This document shows positions 41,407 through 52,926 of a stretch of DNA of 64,000 nucleotides, one piece after another. This DNA is from Xanthomonas nasturtii. GTDB taxonomy: Bacteria > Pseudomonadota > Gammaproteobacteria > Xanthomonadales > Xanthomonadaceae. The notes below the pieces were generated by a model. That model made no database searches, was not told the DNA's origin, and worked only from the letters and a program-made list of their open reading frames with translations. Within the stretch, counting starts at the first letter, position 1. Every line of letters begins with the position of its first letter. The stretch spans positions 124,001-188,000 of the forward strand of contig NZ_LYMI01000034.1 in assembly GCF_001660815.1 (NCBI RefSeq), given 5' to 3'. The position numbers and the translations under genes were made by a program.

Positions 41407-42630
41407 ATGATGGCAAGCAGCGGTTCGGACAACGGCAACTTCGACGACAAGGCGCGCCAGTACTGGGCTGCCTGGGGAGATGCCATGCGCCACGGCCAGG
41501 CCGGCGCCGCTGCGCAGCAACCGCCGCCCGCGTCCGGTGGCGACGCCCCGCAGGATTGGCGCAAGGCCGTGGACTGGTGGTCGCAGTTGCTGCCCACCCA
41601 GGCCGCCCCGCAGGCGCAGGAGGCGATCGACCGCTTCCGCACACAAGCCGGTGGCTGGTTCGGCACCATGCAACAGGTGGCCGGCCAATTTGCCGGGCGC
41701 GACACCTCGGCCAATGAAGTATCCGACGCCTGGCGCCGGGCGGTGCAAGGGCAGGGCGAACAACTGATGCAGTGGACGCTGGGGTCGTTGCGGGGCGGCA
41801 GCCCGGGCGGGTTCGACCCCTGGCTGCAGGACGCGGCGCAGGCGCTGCAAAAGTGGCGCGAAGAGAATGCCCCATGGCTGGACATGCCGGCATTCGGATT
41901 GAACCGCAATCACCAGGCGCGCCTGCAGAAACTGGCCCGTGCGCAGCAGGACTTCCAGGCCCAATCGCAAGCGTATGGCGAGCAACTCAAGGCCGCGATC
42001 GAGCAGGCATTTACGAGCTTTGCGGCCAAGCTGGGCGAGCACGAGAGCAGCGGCAGCCAGTTGACCAGCGCACGCGCCTTGTTCGATCTGTGGATCGAAG
42101 CGGCCGAAGAATCCTATGCCGACGTCGCCTTGTCGGACCAGTTCCGCGAGGTGTACGGCGGTTTCGCCAACGCGCACATGCGCCTGCGCGCTGCGCTGCA
42201 GGAAGAAGTCGAGCAGCTCAGCGAACGTTTCGGTATGCCGACGCGCTCGGAGATGGACGCTGCGCACCGCCGCATCGCCGAACTGGAACGCCTGGTCAGG
42301 CGGATGCTGCGCACTGCAACGTCACCGGCGAGCAAGCCCGCGGCGCCCCAGCCTGATCCGGTCGCGCCGGTTGCAGGCATGCGTGCGGCGGCCAGCAAGG
42401 CAGGCGACGCGTCCCGGCCCACAGCTGCCGCGCGTGCGGACAAGACGGGCGCATCGACACGCGCGTCTGTCAAAAAGACCACCGCAAATAAGGCAGCGGC
42501 CGACACCGCAACAGCCACCCGTACAGCGGCCAAAAAGCCCTCAGCCCGCAGGAGTGGTGGCTCGAAAACCTCGGCCACGCCTGCGGCGGGCAAACCCGCA
42601 GCGCGTAAAAGCCGTGGAGCGCAGGCATGA
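41407..42630 (+). CDS. phaE: Class III polyhydroxyalkanoate synthase subunit PhaE with histone-like tail
   Basis: The 407-residue protein has the PhaE features ARQYWAAWGDAMRHGQ at the start, the middle WLDMPAFGLNRNHQARLQKL, and a coiled-coil-prone region up to about 305 (LQEEVEQLSERFGMPTRSEM). From about 305 to the end there is a Lys/Ala/Arg/Pro-rich tail (KKTTANKAAADTATATRTAA, AGKPAARKSRGAQA) like histone H1 or PhaM-type DNA-binding tails. The core activates PhaC; the tail may tie granules to DNA, which is inference. The stop overlaps phaC (ATGA). Confidence 0.9.
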   Translation: MMASSGSDNGNFDDKARQYWAAWGDAMRHGQAGAAAQQPPPASGGDAPQDWRKAVDWWSQLLPTQAAPQAQEAIDRFRTQAGGWFGTMQQVAGQFAGRDTSANEVSDAWRRAVQGQGEQLMQWTLGSLRGGSPGGFDPWLQDAAQALQKWREENAPWLDMPAFGLNRNHQARLQKLARAQQDFQAQSQAYGEQLKAAIEQAFTSFAAKLGEHESSGSQLTSARALFDLWIEAAEESYADVALSDQFREVYGGFANAHMRLRAALQEEVEQLSERFGMPTRSEMDAAHRRIAELERLVRRMLRTATSPASKPAAPQPDPVAPVAGMRAAASKAGDASRPTAAARADKTGASTRASVKKTTANKAAADTATATRTAAKKPSARRSGGSKTSATPAAGKPAARKSRGAQA

Positions 42631-43703
42631 AAGGGCCATTGGGATTCAGTGCCGAAGACCTGATGCAGGAAACCCTGTCGATGCAACGCAAGTTGCGCGA
42701 AGGGCTCAAGCTGCTGCCGGGCGTGGAAGACGTGGATTACGGCGTTACCGAGCGCGAAGAGATCTGGCGCGACGGCAAGGTGGTGCTGTATCGCTTCGTC
42801 GGCGAGCAGGCGCCGGTGGCCAAAACACCGCTATTGATTGTGTATGCGCTGGTCAATCGCCCGTACATGGTCGATCTGCAGGCCGATCGCTCGCTGGTCA
42901 AAGGGCTGCTGAGTCACGGCCGGGACGTCTACGTGCTGGATTGGGGCTACCCGGACCGCTCCGAGCGCTACCTCACGCTGGAAGATTATCTGCTGCGCTA
43001 CATCGATGGCGCGGTGGATCACCTGCGTGCACAGTCCGGGCTGGAGGCGGTCGATGTGCTGGGCATTTGTCAGGGCGGTACGTTTTCGCTGTGCTACGCC
43101 GCGCTGCAGCGCGACAAGGTGCGTAACCTGATCACCATGGTGACGCCGGTGGATTTCCACACGCCCGACAACATGCTCTCCAACTGGGCACGCATGGTCG
43201 ATGTGGATCTGTTCGTGGACACCATGGGCAACGTGCCGGCAGATCTGATGAACGCCAGTTACCTGATGCTCAAGCCGTTCCGGCTGAATCTGCAGAAATA
43301 CGTGGGCCTGCTCGACATCCTCGACGACAAGCAGGCGCTGGAAGATTTTTTGCGCATGGAAAAGTGGATCTTCGATTCGCCGGACCTGGCCGGCGAAGCC
43401 TTCCGCGAATTCGTCACCTTGTTCTATCAACGCAACGGGCTGGTTACCGGGCAGGTGAGCATCGGCGGGCAGGTGGTGGATCTGCAGGCCCTCGATATGC
43501 CGGTGCTGAACATCTACGCCGAACACGACCATCTGGTGCCGCCGGATGCGTCGCGTGCCTTGCGTGGGCTGGTGGGCAGCGACGATTACAGCGAGCTGAA
43601 CTTCCGCGGCGGGCATATCGGCATCTATGTCTCCGGCCGCGCGCAGCGCGAAGTGCCGGTGGCCATCCATCGCTGGCTGCAGGAGCGCGGCGGCAACGCC
43701 TGA
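42627..43703 (+). CDS. phaC: Class III polyhydroxyalkanoate synthase catalytic subunit
   Basis: This 358-residue alpha/beta hydrolase-fold enzyme polymerises 3-hydroxyacyl-CoA. The lipase-like box GICQGG places the catalytic Cys at 148, with D301 (YAEHDHLVPP) and H330 (FRGGHIGIYVSG) completing the triad. The length fits class III PhaC, which needs PhaE. It is translationally coupled to phaE by a 4-base overlap. Confidence 0.95.
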   Translation: MKGPLGFSAEDLMQETLSMQRKLREGLKLLPGVEDVDYGVTEREEIWRDGKVVLYRFVGEQAPVAKTPLLIVYALVNRPYMVDLQADRSLVKGLLSHGRDVYVLDWGYPDRSERYLTLEDYLLRYIDGAVDHLRAQSGLEAVDVLGICQGGTFSLCYAALQRDKVRNLITMVTPVDFHTPDNMLSNWARMVDVDLFVDTMGNVPADLMNASYLMLKPFRLNLQKYVGLLDILDDKQALEDFLRMEKWIFDSPDLAGEAFREFVTLFYQRNGLVTGQVSIGGQVVDLQALDMPVLNIYAEHDHLVPPDASRALRGLVGSDDYSELNFRGGHIGIYVSGRAQREVPVAIHRWLQERGGNA

Positions 43704-43816
43704 CCGGGCTGCCGGCAGATGCGCGGGGTACGCCGCGCCGAGCAGGCCGTGATGTCGTCACGGGATGCAGCCGTGGCGCTTTTTAGACTGTTGGCTACGT
43801 TTGCAGGAGTCTTGCC

Positions 43817-44014
43817 ATGTCCACCACCACACTGTCCCGCTCCCTCAACGACCGCATGATCGCCGGTGTCGTCGGCGGCATCGCGCGTCGTCTTGGCTGG
43901 AGCTCCACGTTGCTGCGCGTGTTGTTCGTGATCGTGTCGATCGCCTCGGCCGCGTTTCCCGGCATCCTGGTCTACCTGATCCTGTGGCTGCTGATCCCAA
44001 ACCAGCCCGACTGA
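43817..44014 (+). CDS. PspC-domain membrane protein
   Basis: The 65-residue protein consists of a single PspC domain: LNDRMIAGVVGGIARRLGWS followed by a hydrophobic segment (VLFVIVSIASAAFPGILVYLILWLLIP). A good AGGAG site precedes the ATG. Such small PspC proteins respond to or buffer membrane stress, but no pspA-like gene is adjacent. The next gene starts 8 bases after its stop. Confidence 0.9.
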   Translation: MSTTTLSRSLNDRMIAGVVGGIARRLGWSSTLLRVLFVIVSIASAAFPGILVYLILWLLIPNQPD

Positions 44015-44022
44015 GCCCGGCA

Positions 44023-44499
44023 ATGCGCGGGCGGTTTGCCATGCAGGCGCTTGGCGCGTTGTGGACCTTGCCCAACAGCATGATCGGGGTTGCGATCGGC
44101 CTGGTCGGATGCTGTTTCGGTGCACGCCCACGCTGGTCTGGCCAGGAGCTCGCGGTGGTCTTCCATGCCTGGCCATGGGGGCCGGGCGGGGCGATGACCT
44201 TGGGCAACGTCATCCTGTTGAAAGGTGCCTCGCTGGATCTGCAGTGCAGTACCTACGCGCACGCTGCTGGCCGTTGTGCGCATCCGCCGGTGCGCCTGGG
44301 CGACCACGAGCGCGCGCATGTGTATCAATACATGGTGCTGGGGCCGCTGTTTTTGCCGGTATACCTGCTGTGCGGCGGTATCCACGTGCGCAACCCGCTG
44401 GAGCGGGCTGCCGACGCCTATGCGATGCACGGCCACGGCTGGTGGCCGTGGCGGTTTCAACCCAGACGCGAGAAGCCGAACAACTCGGACAGCGGGTGA
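44023..44499 (+). CDS. Small membrane protein with HExxH motif, unknown
   Basis: The 158-residue protein has an N-terminal hydrophobic segment (about 15-35), a central region, and DHERAHVYQYMVLGPLFLPV with H95-E96-x2-H99 followed by a hydrophobic segment. NPLERAADAYA (E127) comes after and could supply a third zinc ligand. The arrangement suggests a minimal zinc metalloprotease, but no family is recognised. It follows the PspC gene by 8 bases and overlaps the convergent FAD enzyme by 43 bases. Confidence 0.75.
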   Translation: MRGRFAMQALGALWTLPNSMIGVAIGLVGCCFGARPRWSGQELAVVFHAWPWGPGGAMTLGNVILLKGASLDLQCSTYAHAAGRCAHPPVRLGDHERAHVYQYMVLGPLFLPVYLLCGGIHVRNPLERAADAYAMHGHGWWPWRFQPRREKPNNSDSG

Positions 44500-45668
44500 G
44501 GGGTGCCTTCCAGCTGCGCGCGTAATAACCCTGCGCCGATGGCGCTGTAGGTGATGCCATTGCCGCCGTAGGCCATCGCAAGCGACACGCGTGGCCCGAG
44601 TTCGTCGTGCGGCCCGAAGAACGGCAGCCCATCTGCGGTCTCGGCGAAGGTGCCGGCCCACGCAAACGCCGGGCGCAGGCGAACATCGGGCATGCTCTTG
44701 GCGATTTTCTTCAGCAATATCTTGAGCTTGTTCTCCACCCGCGCATCGCGGCGCGCAGGGATGTCGATGGCGTCGTCTTCGCCACCGGCCACCACGCGGC
44801 CGTCCGGCGTGCTGCGCACGTACAGATACGGGCGCGCGGTCTCCCACATCATGGTGTGCTTGAGCGCCCCCATCTCGCTGTCGTGCAAGGGGTCGGTGAC
44901 GAAGGCATAGCTGCTGCGGTTGCGTGCCACCCGCTGCGACAACCAGCGCTGGTTGCCATAGCCGGCCGCCAGGATCACGTGCTGCGCGCGCACGTTGACG
45001 CCGTCTTCGGTGCGCAATTGGACATGCTGGTCGTGGGGGGCGATTGTGGCAATGGTGGTGCGGTCGTAGATGCGTGCGCCGTATTGCTCGCACTCGGCAA
45101 ACAGGCGGTAGCACAGCCGGTAGGGGTCCACGCTGGCGGCCAGGCGGCTGAGGATCGCGCCTTCCGAATGCACGCCGTAGTTGTGCCACAGCGCCTCGCG
45201 CTCCACCCATTCCACCGGCAGCTTGTGCGTCTTGCGGGTATCTAGCTCGCTACGTAGATCCTTCAGGTCGCGTGCGCGGCTGGCGTAATAGAGGCTGTCC
45301 TGGCGTGTGAAGTCGGTGCCGCCGAGGGTGTTGCACAGGCCCTGCAGGTCGAGGATGGCCTGCGCACACGCGCCATAGGCCAGCGCTGCCGCCGGCATGC
45401 CGTAGTGTCTGGCCAGGTCGATCATCGGCGTATCGATTTCGTATTGCAGCAGCGCGGTGCTGGCCGAGGTGCTGCCCCAGCCGATGTCGCGCTGCTCGAT
45501 CACCACCACGTCGTGGCCGTGGCGCAACAGTTCGTGCGCAATCAGCGCGGCGGTGACGCCGCCACCGACGATGGCGACCTCACACCGGGTGTCTTGCTCC
45601 AGGCGCGGGTAGGCGCGCATCAATCCATTGCGGATCGACCAGAACGGGTAGCCGCTTTTCAGGTCCAT
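44457..45668 (-). CDS. FAD-dependent amino-acid/amine oxidase-like protein (DAO family)
   Basis: The 403-residue protein begins with a short extension, then the FAD dinucleotide motif VAIVGGGVTAALIAHELLRHG with VVVIEQRDIGWGST. The rest (HVILAAGYGNQRW; AFAWAGTFAETADGLPFFG) fits glycine oxidase/gamma-glutamylputrescine oxidase-like enzymes. The substrate is not predictable. The DAO family is soluble or loosely membrane-attached. Its end overlaps the HExxH gene on the opposite strand. Confidence 0.85.
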   Translation of the reverse strand: MDLKSGYPFWSIRNGLMRAYPRLEQDTRCEVAIVGGGVTAALIAHELLRHGHDVVVIEQRDIGWGSTSASTALLQYEIDTPMIDLARHYGMPAAALAYGACAQAILDLQGLCNTLGGTDFTRQDSLYYASRARDLKDLRSELDTRKTHKLPVEWVEREALWHNYGVHSEGAILSRLAASVDPYRLCYRLFAECEQYGARIYDRTTIATIAPHDQHVQLRTEDGVNVRAQHVILAAGYGNQRWLSQRVARNRSSYAFVTDPLHDSEMGALKHTMMWETARPYLYVRSTPDGRVVAGGEDDAIDIPARRDARVENKLKILLKKIAKSMPDVRLRPAFAWAGTFAETADGLPFFGPHDELGPRVSLAMAYGGNGITYSAIGAGLLRAQLEGTPHPLSELFGFSRLG

Positions 45669-45860
45669 GCGGTGACGTCAGAGAGTGGGCGGATCGCGAT
45701 TGACGGCCAAGCGGGGTGAAGCGGCCGTGAGGCGGGCCCGGCCTTGCCGCCGTCACCAAACCGCAAACAGGCGGGGTTAACGTACGTCGAAAGCTCCTCA
45801 CGGCACGGTCGTTATGCTCGCGCCACTAACGTCGTAACAGTTGTTAACGAGGGTGTGGGT

Positions 45861-46088
45861 ATGTCGATCGTTCTGTACGTCGGTGGCAGCAAAGATGGCG
45901 ACACGGGCGTCGTGCCTTACGGGTTCAGCAAGTCGCGTGCAATGACCGACGCCGGCCCGGAGGTGTATGTCGAGCGCATGGTGCAGCTGAAGGACGTCGG
46001 CAAGATCCGTGTCATGGCACTGGAATCGCTGCAGGAGAGCATTCTGGTCGAAAGCGCCGCGACCCATTACGCACGCCGCGTCAGCTGA
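45861..46088 (+). CDS. Conserved-looking 75-residue protein of unknown function
   Basis: The frame starts MSIVLYVGGSKDGDTGVVPYG with GAGG 9 bases upstream. The protein is mixed in charge, without signal peptide or membrane segment, and has the string VERMVQLKDVGKIRVMALES. I recognise no family. Good codon use and a clean Shine-Dalgarno site support it as a real gene. It stands alone between the FAD oxidase and tex. Confidence 0.7.
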   Translation: MSIVLYVGGSKDGDTGVVPYGFSKSRAMTDAGPEVYVERMVQLKDVGKIRVMALESLQESILVESAATHYARRVS

Positions 46089-46190
46089 GCACGCCGGAAT
46101 AGGTTTACGACGGCGCTGTCAACGGGTTTCCGTAGCGGGCCCGCACTGCGAAAATGCTTTTTTCAGTGAAGCGGTTCACCCCGCGCCGTC

Positions 46191-48554
<2,364 letters not shown>

Positions 48555-48744
48555 GTGACGTTGTTGGATTGGTCGGTGTGGCTGGGTCGGTTGGATAGAT
48601 CTTCGCGCTGGGAGTGTCTGTGGCTTGAGTGCGATGTCGTTGACGGCCGCTTGTGACGGCGCGCCTGGCGAGTAACTCTGGCCGGATTGTTTGATTGCGC
48701 ATGTCGGCCAGCGTCCTGGGATGATCTGCGAGTTTCCGCAGGGC

Positions 48745-48846
48745 CCTTGCCCGCCCACCATCGCGGGACACGCCGTGAATCCGTCCCTGGAGGCTCTGGC
48801 GCGGCATCCATGCCGCTCAAGGTCCCGCGACGGTGAGCGGGCAAGG
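48745..48846. repeat. Hairpin repeat unit 1
   Basis: Terminal inverted arms of 25 bases (48745-48769 and 48822-48846, two mismatches) enclose an inner hairpin GCGGCAT/ATGCCGC at 48801-48816. The whole unit can fold as a long cruciform or RNA hairpin. It is likely a non-autonomous mobile repeat (MITE/REP-like). Confidence 0.8.
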
Positions 48847-48963
48847 ACCAGTTGTGATGGTCGGTGCGCAAGGTTTTCAACAAGCGACAGGCAACCGGCA
48901 ACCTAGTAGCGCGGCGTCCTCAGTTCATCAATAAAACCACCGGCAAACTGTCAGGTGCGGTGT

Positions 48964-49054
48964 CCTTGCCGATTGCGGGACCGTTGGCGGCATGGATGCC
49001 GCCATCGAGCCCCCATGGACGGGTTAACGGCGTGTCCCGCGAGCGGTGAGGGCA
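48964..49054. repeat. Hairpin repeat unit 2, inverted and degenerate
   Basis: This copy runs in the opposite direction to units 1 and 3. It keeps the inner palindrome GCGGCATGGATGCCGC and the ACGGCGTGTCCCGCGAGCGG side, but its outer arms are diverged. Confidence 0.7.
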
Positions 49055-49089
49055 CCGCGCACTCGACGTCTTTGCGTTTGCTGCAGGGC

Positions 49090-49189
49090 CCTTGCGCGCC
49101 CACCATCGCGGGACACGCTGCAAGTACGTCCTTGTAGCTCTGGCGTGGCATCCATGCCGCTCAAGGTCCCGCGACGGTGGGCGCGCAAG
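49090..49189. repeat. Hairpin repeat unit 3
   Basis: The arms 49090-49114 and 49166-49189 pair with one mismatch. Compared with unit 1, a C-to-G change in the left arm is matched by G-to-C in the right arm, so the stem is maintained by compensatory change. Confidence 0.8.
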
Positions 49190-49320
49190 CACCAATCGAG
49201 GTGGTCGGCGTGCATGGTTTTCAACGAGCAACCGGCAAGCCGAGACACGCTCCCGATGCAGCCAGACATCGTCGGTGCGCAGATCAGTGGCGAAGTTATC
49301 CGCCAAGCCACGCGCCAGCG

Positions 49321-52300
49321 CTATTCCACCGTAGTCCGTGGCGTGCGCGTCGGCAGGATCAAGCGTTCGATCAGATCGACCAGGCCGGGTGGTTCCACCG
49401 GTTTGCCCATGTGCGCATCGAACCCGGCCACCACCGCGCGGTCGCGGTCTTCTTCGCGGACATAGGCGGTGAGTGCGATGGCGGGAATATGCCGCGGCAG
49501 ATCGGCGCGGCCCGAACGTACGGTGCGAATCAAGTCATAGCCATCGCGCGATGGCATGGCGATGTCACTAACCAATACATCGAAGTGCGCATCCGCCAGA
49601 CACTGCTCGGCCGCGTCCACCGACCCGGCAGCCTGCACCTTTGCCCCGGCGAGCGTCAGGAAATGCATCACCGCTTCGCGTGAATCCTGATCGTCGTCGA
49701 CCAGCAACAGGCGCACGCCATCCAGGCGGCCATGGCAATTGTCCGGCAACAGCCCCACGTGCGCGGTGTCTGCCGATGAAGGACGCAGCTCGCTGACCCC
49801 GTGCTGGAACGGCAACACGATGGTGAACGTCGCACCCTGGCCTTCGCCTGCGCTGGACGCACCCAGGCTGCCGCCATGCAGGTCCACCAACTGACGCGAG
49901 ATCGACAAGCCCAACCCCAGGCCGCCGACACGGCGGGTGGTGCCGGCATCGGCCTGCCGGAAACGGTCGAAGACATGCGGCAGGAAATCGGCCGCGATGC
50001 CGATGCCGGTGTCCTGGACGCACAGGCGCAAACGCTCGTCTTCGATATCCATCGCAACGCGCACCGTCCCGCCGGCGGCAGTGAACTTGAGCGCATTGCT
50101 GAGCAGGTTGGTCAGCACCTGTTGCAGTCGCCCGGCATCGCCGAAGAACCACAACTCGCCGTCGCACGGCGCGTCCAGCTCCAGCGCAATCTCGCGCGCC
50201 AACGCGGTCGGTTGCATCAGTTCCAGCGTGCTGCGCACCAAGCCGGCGATGTCGAAATGCTCGGCTTGCAGCCGGATCTTGCCCGACAGGATCGCGCTCA
50301 TGTCCAGCAGGTCGTCGATGATCTGCGTTTGCGCGCGCGCACTGCGTTCGATGATCACCAGGCCTCGGCCCAGATTGGCCGGTTCGGCCACGTCCGATTG
50401 CATCAACCGCGACCAACCCAGAATCGCGTTGAGCGGCGTGCGCAATTCGTGGCTCAGCGTTGCCAGGAATTCGTCCTTGACCCGGCTGGCATGCTCGGCT
50501 TGCGCGCGGGCGGCAGTTTCTGCCTGTAACGACAACTTGAGCTTGGCATCCACGCGGGTGCGCTCGATCACGATGCCGGCCAGATGCGAGGCCGAGCGCG
50601 CCATTGCCTGTTCGCGTAACGATGGCAGGTGAGGGCGGTCGTAGTAGATGTTGAGCGTGCCAAGCACCTGCCCATTGCTGGCCAGGATCGGGGTGACGCA
50701 GCACGCCGCAATGCCCATCGCCGCCGAAATCGCGTGGTGGCTGCTGAAACTCGCATCGGCCTGGATATCCGCACAGATCACCTGGCGGCCAAGATGCGCC
50801 GAGCGCGCGCACGGCGGGCCGTCGAGTCCGATCGGCGATGGCTCGAAATGCCCGCGGTATCCGTTCGGAAAGTGCGGGGCCGAGCCGAAGCTCAAGGTAT
50901 GACGGACCTCATCGCGCACCATCACCGAGCAGCACAACGGGATTTCCCCGCGCGCCTCCACGCTCAATGCAATCGCATCCAGCACCACCGGCAGCGGCGC
51001 ACCGGTGGTGATCAGGCTCAGGATCGCGCGGTCGGAGGCAGTGGCATCTTCGATGTGCTTGCGTTCGGAGATGTCGGTGAGCGAGCCGATGTGTCCCAGA
51101 AAACGGCCGTCGCTGGCGAAGTGTGGCGACGCGGTGTCGATGCACCAGCGATACTGCCCGTCGTGCCGGCGCACACGGTATTCGGCAAGAAATTCGCCGC
51201 GTTGATTGAGCGCCTGTTCGAAGGCCTGCCGGACGCGTGCTGCATCGTCGGGATGCATCACATCCCACCAGCCCTGATCCAGGGCCTGGTCTTCGCCCTG
51301 GCCGGTGAAGTGGTACCAACGCGGATTCCAGTACACGCAATCGCCCTGCGCATCGGCCATCCAGATCATCGCCGGCACCGTTTCGCAGAGCGCACGGAAG
51401 CGCGCCTCACTCTCGCGCAACTGCTGCTCGAACGTGCGCCGGTCGTGGATATCGGTGTAGGTGCCGATCCACTCGCTGATGCTGCCGTCGTCACCACGCA
51501 CCGGCAGCGCGCGCGCCAGGTGCCAGCGCGACTGGCTGTCGTGACGCAGCAGCTCGCATTCCACTTCGAACGCACGCTCGCCATTCAATGCCAGTGCCCA
51601 CGCCTGCGCGGACAGGCGCAGCCCATCGGCGGTGTGCGCCCGGTGCCAGGCGGCGTCTTCGTTGTTGGAAGGATCCAGACCGGTGTACTCGTACCAGCGC
51701 TGGTTGAAGTAGTGCGGCCGTCCGTCCGGATCGGCAATGAAGATGATCTGCGGCAGCGTATTGGCAAGGCGACGCAGGCGCGCTTCGTTGGCTGCCAGTT
51801 GCTGCTGTGCCTTGGCGCGTTGCATCGACTCCCAGCAACGCGCCGCCACCAACCGCACCAGTTCGATCTCGGTAGACAGCCAACGCCGTGGTGCACGCTG
51901 ATGCACGCCGATCGCTGCCACCAGGCGGCCGTGCTTGTGCAACGGAATGGCCAGCGAGGCACGCAAGCCGGAGCGGCGATACTGCTCGGCCACATAGTCC
52001 GGCGCACCCGGCGCCATCGCGTCGGAAGTGAACCAGGGCCGGTTTTCCAGCAGCGCGTCGCGCAGGCCCTGCGCCGCTTCCAGCGGGAAATCGCCTTGCA
52101 GGCTCGGCATGTCCTGTACATGGTCGCTGATCACATGCATGGTGCTGCCATCGGCAGCGACCAGGCCGAACGCGCAGCGGTTGGCGCGCAGGTGCTCGCC
52201 GAGCAGTCGCACGCTGGCGTCGATGATTTGCCGCGGATCGGAAACATGCTGCAGTTCGTCTTCCAGCATCAACAGGAAACTGTCGCGACCTGCGTGACGG

Positions 52301-52713
52301 CGTTGCTCACTGACATCGCAGATTGACGCCGCAGTGGCCACATACAACGCGCCCAACCGTTCGCCATCCTGCAGCACCGGGCTGGACGACCAGGTCGTCA
52401 GGTCCAGCGCCGCGCTGTCGGCAGGCGTTCCATTGCCCGTGGACGCATCGGTCAAGGCTGCCAGCGGCTGCCCGAAGGCGGCCGGGTGACGCTGCCCCAG
52501 CAGCGCAATGCAGGCGTCGTTGTAAACGCAGCGAGCCTCGCTACCCCACACCAGCAGCATGGGGGCCTGCGCATGCAGGCAAACCGACAGTGTGGTGCGC
52601 AGTGCGGTGCTCTGGCGCAGCAGTGCGTCCGCATGCGCGCACGCGAGCAGTAAAGCTGCAGTTTCGCTCGTCTCCGGTAACAAACCGGCCAGCGGCGACA
52701 CGGCGATATCCAT
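49321..52713 (-). CDS. Hybrid sensor histidine kinase with GAF and PAS domains and a receiver
   Basis: The 1130-residue protein contains no signal peptide or membrane helix. Domains in order: PAS-like N-terminus (about 40-135), GAF (145-300), PAS (310-425), PAS with PAC (435-555), GAF (565-720), HisKA with phosphorylated H755 (ATLSHELRTPLN), HATPase (N in LLSNALKF, DTGIGI at 901-906, GLGLGLSIS) and a receiver with D1050 (VSDIAMP). It senses an internal signal, possibly a small ligand or light/redox via PAS or GAF; no chromophore Cys is assigned. A stand-alone receiver lies upstream on the same strand. Confidence 0.95.
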   Translation of the reverse strand: MDIAVSPLAGLLPETSETAALLLACAHADALLRQSTALRTTLSVCLHAQAPMLLVWGSEARCVYNDACIALLGQRHPAAFGQPLAALTDASTGNGTPADSAALDLTTWSSSPVLQDGERLGALYVATAASICDVSEQRRHAGRDSFLLMLEDELQHVSDPRQIIDASVRLLGEHLRANRCAFGLVAADGSTMHVISDHVQDMPSLQGDFPLEAAQGLRDALLENRPWFTSDAMAPGAPDYVAEQYRRSGLRASLAIPLHKHGRLVAAIGVHQRAPRRWLSTEIELVRLVAARCWESMQRAKAQQQLAANEARLRRLANTLPQIIFIADPDGRPHYFNQRWYEYTGLDPSNNEDAAWHRAHTADGLRLSAQAWALALNGERAFEVECELLRHDSQSRWHLARALPVRGDDGSISEWIGTYTDIHDRRTFEQQLRESEARFRALCETVPAMIWMADAQGDCVYWNPRWYHFTGQGEDQALDQGWWDVMHPDDAARVRQAFEQALNQRGEFLAEYRVRRHDGQYRWCIDTASPHFASDGRFLGHIGSLTDISERKHIEDATASDRAILSLITTGAPLPVVLDAIALSVEARGEIPLCCSVMVRDEVRHTLSFGSAPHFPNGYRGHFEPSPIGLDGPPCARSAHLGRQVICADIQADASFSSHHAISAAMGIAACCVTPILASNGQVLGTLNIYYDRPHLPSLREQAMARSASHLAGIVIERTRVDAKLKLSLQAETAARAQAEHASRVKDEFLATLSHELRTPLNAILGWSRLMQSDVAEPANLGRGLVIIERSARAQTQIIDDLLDMSAILSGKIRLQAEHFDIAGLVRSTLELMQPTALAREIALELDAPCDGELWFFGDAGRLQQVLTNLLSNALKFTAAGGTVRVAMDIEDERLRLCVQDTGIGIAADFLPHVFDRFRQADAGTTRRVGGLGLGLSISRQLVDLHGGSLGASSAGEGQGATFTIVLPFQHGVSELRPSSADTAHVGLLPDNCHGRLDGVRLLLVDDDQDSREAVMHFLTLAGAKVQAAGSVDAAEQCLADAHFDVLVSDIAMPSRDGYDLIRTVRSGRADLPRHIPAIALTAYVREEDRDRAVVAGFDAHMGKPVEPPGLVDLIERLILPTRTPRTTVE

Positions 52714-52926
52714 CCAGCGCCCCGACCGTCATTGTTCGATAGTCGATTCTAGTAGCACCGTGCAGGCAACGGCGGCCTCGAGTGACTGGCGATTCAGCCA
52801 ACAGGCTGCCCGCGCAGGCGATCGCTGTGGGTCGAGAGCCGGCGACAGAGTCGCGACGAGAGAACGGACATGTCGGCTCGGCGAGCCGCCGCATCAGTGG
52901 GCGGCCACTGAACAGGTGACGTGTGC

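Larger units (their letters stand above)
48555..49320. other. 766-base gene-free block carrying three hairpin repeats
   Basis: No real gene is seen between tex and the hybrid kinase. Open frames such as the ones over 48221-49306 translate repeat DNA. The block contains repeat units at 48745-48846, 48964-49054 and 49090-49189, and the flanks following units 1 and 3 (sharing GGTTTTCAAC-A/G-AGC) extend the direct repeat to roughly 165 bases. Confidence 0.7.

Noticed and set aside
48738-49247. Possible CRISPR or tandem coding repeat
   Set aside because: Only three units, in mixed orientation, each around 100 bases and palindromic; no regular spacers and no cas genes.
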